From Desulfobacterales bacterium (lineage in GTDB: Bacteria > Desulfobacterota > DSM-4660 > Desulfatiglandales > Desulfatiglandaceae), in the NCBI GenBank assembly GCA_021107495.1, contig JAIOSR010000543.1:1-8103 (forward strand): a stretch of DNA of 8,103 bases. The letters are read 5' to 3'. The first letter of the stretch is position 1. The number at the start of each line of letters is the position of its first letter. The notes under the pieces were generated by a model. That model worked only from the letters and a program-made list of their open reading frames with translations. It was not told the DNA's origin and searched no databases. A program made the position numbers and the translations under genes. This document shows, piece by piece, positions 6,744-8,103 of the stretch.

Positions 6744-7598
6744 ATGAAAAGGAGAGACTTTCTGAAAACCGTGGCAGCGGGCTTCATTGCAGGGGGGTTG
6801 ACCCCTGCCGGGGCGCTGGCGGAGATCTCCAAAATGTATTCCCCCGCTTTTCCGGAAAACTGTGACTATTACGTCAGAGATTACCTCCAAAAAATACAAT
6901 ATTTTGACAAGCCTCACAAGGGAGACGTCTACCTGGACCATAAAAGATACGCACTCCTTGGATCCTCGGTAAAACGTTTCAAGCGTCTCCAGAAGACCGT
7001 GGGCCACGCCAATTTTCACCTGCTAAATTTTGATAACGCCATCAGCTTCGGCCGTGATTATTCCCGGGTGGGCCCGTTTACCAAAGCTGAACTGTATTTC
7101 CTGGAAATGATTTTCTATGATGACCCCGCCCTTTATGGTTTTTTCGGCGAAAAACCTGTGAAAAACCTCACCTCCCGTATTCAAAGACGTGATGTGGTAA
7201 AGGTAAGGCATACCGGAAACTACCTCTACAAGGGATTACCCCTTGATACCTACAAGAAAATCAAGCGCGACGTGGGCGATCAGGTCATTCTGACCTCCGG
7301 GGTACGAAGTGTCATAAAGCAGTTCCTGCTCTTCCTGAACAAGGCTTACAATAACAAGGGGAATCTCTCCCTGGCATCCCGCTCGCTTGCGCCTCCCGGC
7401 TATTCGTTCCATGGCGTAAGTGACTTTGACGTGGGGCAGGTCGGCTTCGGGATAGCAAATTTCACGGAACGCTTCGTCTCTACATCCGTATACCGGAAAC
7501 TCAAAGACAGCGGTTATCTCAAACTACGCTACCCGAGAGAAAATGTATTAGGGGTGCGCTTCGAGCCTTGGCATATAAAGGTAAATTCACAGGCATGA
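6744..7598 (+). CDS. Tat-exported M15-family (VanY-like) peptidoglycan carboxypeptidase
   Basis: The 284-residue precursor opens with MKRRDFLKTV, a Tat twin-arginine motif, then a hydrophobic stretch ending in GALA (residues 23-26), so it is probably exported folded to the periplasm. The C-terminal half has the M15 pattern: SGVRS (185-189), SFHGVSDFD (221-229) and FEPWHIKV (273-280). These give zinc ligands His223, Asp229 (or Asp227) and His277, with Glu274 as catalytic base. Spacing from His to Asp229 is one residue shorter than the usual HxxxxxxD, so ligand assignment is not certain. Residues about 30-175 are an N-terminal region I do not recognise. M15 enzymes trim D-Ala (DD- or LD-carboxypeptidases) from cell-wall stem peptides. 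The ATG overlap with the next gene, a Csd4-type carboxypeptidase, supports a cell-wall role. The ribosome binding site (GGGGG at 6736-6740) is unusual and close, but the Tat motif fixes the start. Confidence 0.82.
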   Translation: MKRRDFLKTVAAGFIAGGLTPAGALAEISKMYSPAFPENCDYYVRDYLQKIQYFDKPHKGDVYLDHKRYALLGSSVKRFKRLQKTVGHANFHLLNFDNAISFGRDYSRVGPFTKAELYFLEMIFYDDPALYGFFGEKPVKNLTSRIQRRDVVKVRHTGNYLYKGLPLDTYKKIKRDVGDQVILTSGVRSVIKQFLLFLNKAYNNKGNLSLASRSLAPPGYSFHGVSDFDVGQVGFGIANFTERFVSTSVYRKLKDSGYLKLRYPRENVLGVRFEPWHIKVNSQA

Positions 7599-8103
7599 AA
7601 AAAATTATTACAGCGATCATCATTTGTCTTTTTTTAATTGCGGAAGCAGTGTCTGCAAAAGGCAACCTTGACTTTACTCTCCACAAGTTGGAATCGGGCC
7701 TGCCCGGCAATACTCTGGTCGTGATAGGCGGAATACAGGGCGATGAGCCGGGCGGCTTCAACGCCGCATCCCTGCTCGTGACACACTACAAGATTTTAAA
7801 GGGGAGTGTCTGGGTCGTGCCGAACCTGAACTTTATCAGCATTATCAGAAGATCGCGGGGAGTTTACGGGGACCTTAACCGAAAGTTTGCTGCTATAAAA
7901 AGCACTGACCCGGAACTCAAGACCATCGAAGAAATCAAGGCCATTATCTTAGATGATCAAGCGGACGTGATACTTAACCTTCACGACGGAAGCGGTTTCT
8001 ACCGGCCGACCTATATAGACTGGGCCCGCAATCCGAGTCGATGGGGACAGAGTGTGATTATTGACCAGGAGCGGATCGAGGCGGATAAGTTCGGAAACTT
8101 AGG
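7595..8103 (+). CDS. Csd4-like M99 carboxypeptidase controlling cell shape (3' end cut by window)
   Basis: The start overlaps the previous stop as ATGA, a classic coupled pair. The 169 visible residues begin with a Sec signal peptide (KK, hydrophobic core, cleavage near VSA at 19-21). The rest closely follows Helicobacter pylori Csd4 (M14-like, Pfam M99), as I recall it: GGIQGDEPGGF (45-55), VVPNLNF (74-80), RSRGVYGDLNRKF (86-98) and NLHDGSGFYRP (128-138). Gln48, Glu51 and His130 correspond to the zinc ligands of Csd4, which is unusual in using Gln where other M14 enzymes have His. Asn95 and Arg96 fit the substrate-carboxylate site. Csd4 is a periplasmic DL-carboxypeptidase that cuts the muropeptide tripeptide to a dipeptide and is needed for helical shape; Campylobacter Pgp1 is the equivalent. 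Csd4 is about 440 residues long, so well over half of the gene, with the rest of the catalytic domain, is probably outside the window. Confidence 0.9.
   Translation, partial: MKKIITAIIICLFLIAEAVSAKGNLDFTLHKLESGLPGNTLVVIGGIQGDEPGGFNAASLLVTHYKILKGSVWVVPNLNFISIIRRSRGVYGDLNRKFAAIKSTDPELKTIEEIKAIILDDQADVILNLHDGSGFYRPTYIDWARNPSRWGQSVIIDQERIEADKFGNL

Noticed and set aside
6603..7019. 138-codon antisense frame over the M15 gene start
   Set aside because: Covers the leader and Tat signal region of a clear gene on the other strand; no motif of its own.

Overview
The window looks like a stretch of chromosome from a Gram-negative, probably anaerobic bacterium of the Desulfobacterota (former Deltaproteobacteria) type. 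It has moderate GC content, an outer-membrane barrel protein behind an RND exporter, a Tat-type signal peptide, a degenerate palindromic intergenic repeat, and a Csd4-type (M99) carboxypeptidase. The taxon is an inference from gene content and style; no rRNA or other marker is present. All seven genes can be placed in known families to some degree. I see no CRISPR array, tRNA, rRNA, integrase or intact insertion sequence.

Layout. (1) Positions 1-3505, plus strand: the 3' part of an RND/MMPL-type transporter with a cyclic-nucleotide-binding domain at its C-terminus. One base later comes a 518-residue secreted protein with the marks of an outer-membrane beta-barrel. The two look like the inner- and outer-membrane parts of one export or lipid-trafficking operon whose start lies left of the window. 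(2) Positions 3521-4483, minus strand, convergent: a DUF2419/Qng1 queuosine-salvage glycosylase, apparently a single-gene unit. (3) Positions 4484-4911: 428 bp without a gene, mostly filled by a degenerate repeat with a strong inverted repeat. (4) Positions 4912-6072, plus strand: ribonuclease D with two HRDC-type domains; it probably starts at a TTG codon. (5) Positions 6100-6530: a self-contained cold-shock-protein unit with a good promoter, a leader of about 130 nt that can fold over the ribosome binding site, the 66-residue gene and a terminator. (6) Positions 6561-8103, plus strand: a palindromic operator-like site over a putative promoter, a long leader, a Tat-exported M15 (VanY-like) peptidase, and a Csd4-like M99 carypeptidase-family gene (carboxypeptidase) overlapping it by 4 bp and cut by the window end.

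How the genes may work together. The last two genes are very probably a peptidoglycan-trimming pair. Csd4 of Helicobacter pylori shortens cell-wall tripeptides to dipeptides and sets helical shape, and the M15 enzyme could supply the shorter stem peptides it needs. The RND-barrel pair is a separate envelope function. Qng1, RNase D and the cold-shock protein are RNA-related, but nothing in the layout links them in one operon.

The most interesting points are the RND-cNMP-domain fusion, the M15+M99 pair with a Csd4-type glutamine zinc ligand, the possible RNA switch in the cold-shock leader, and the Rex-like palindrome. I do not see a clearly new multi-gene system.
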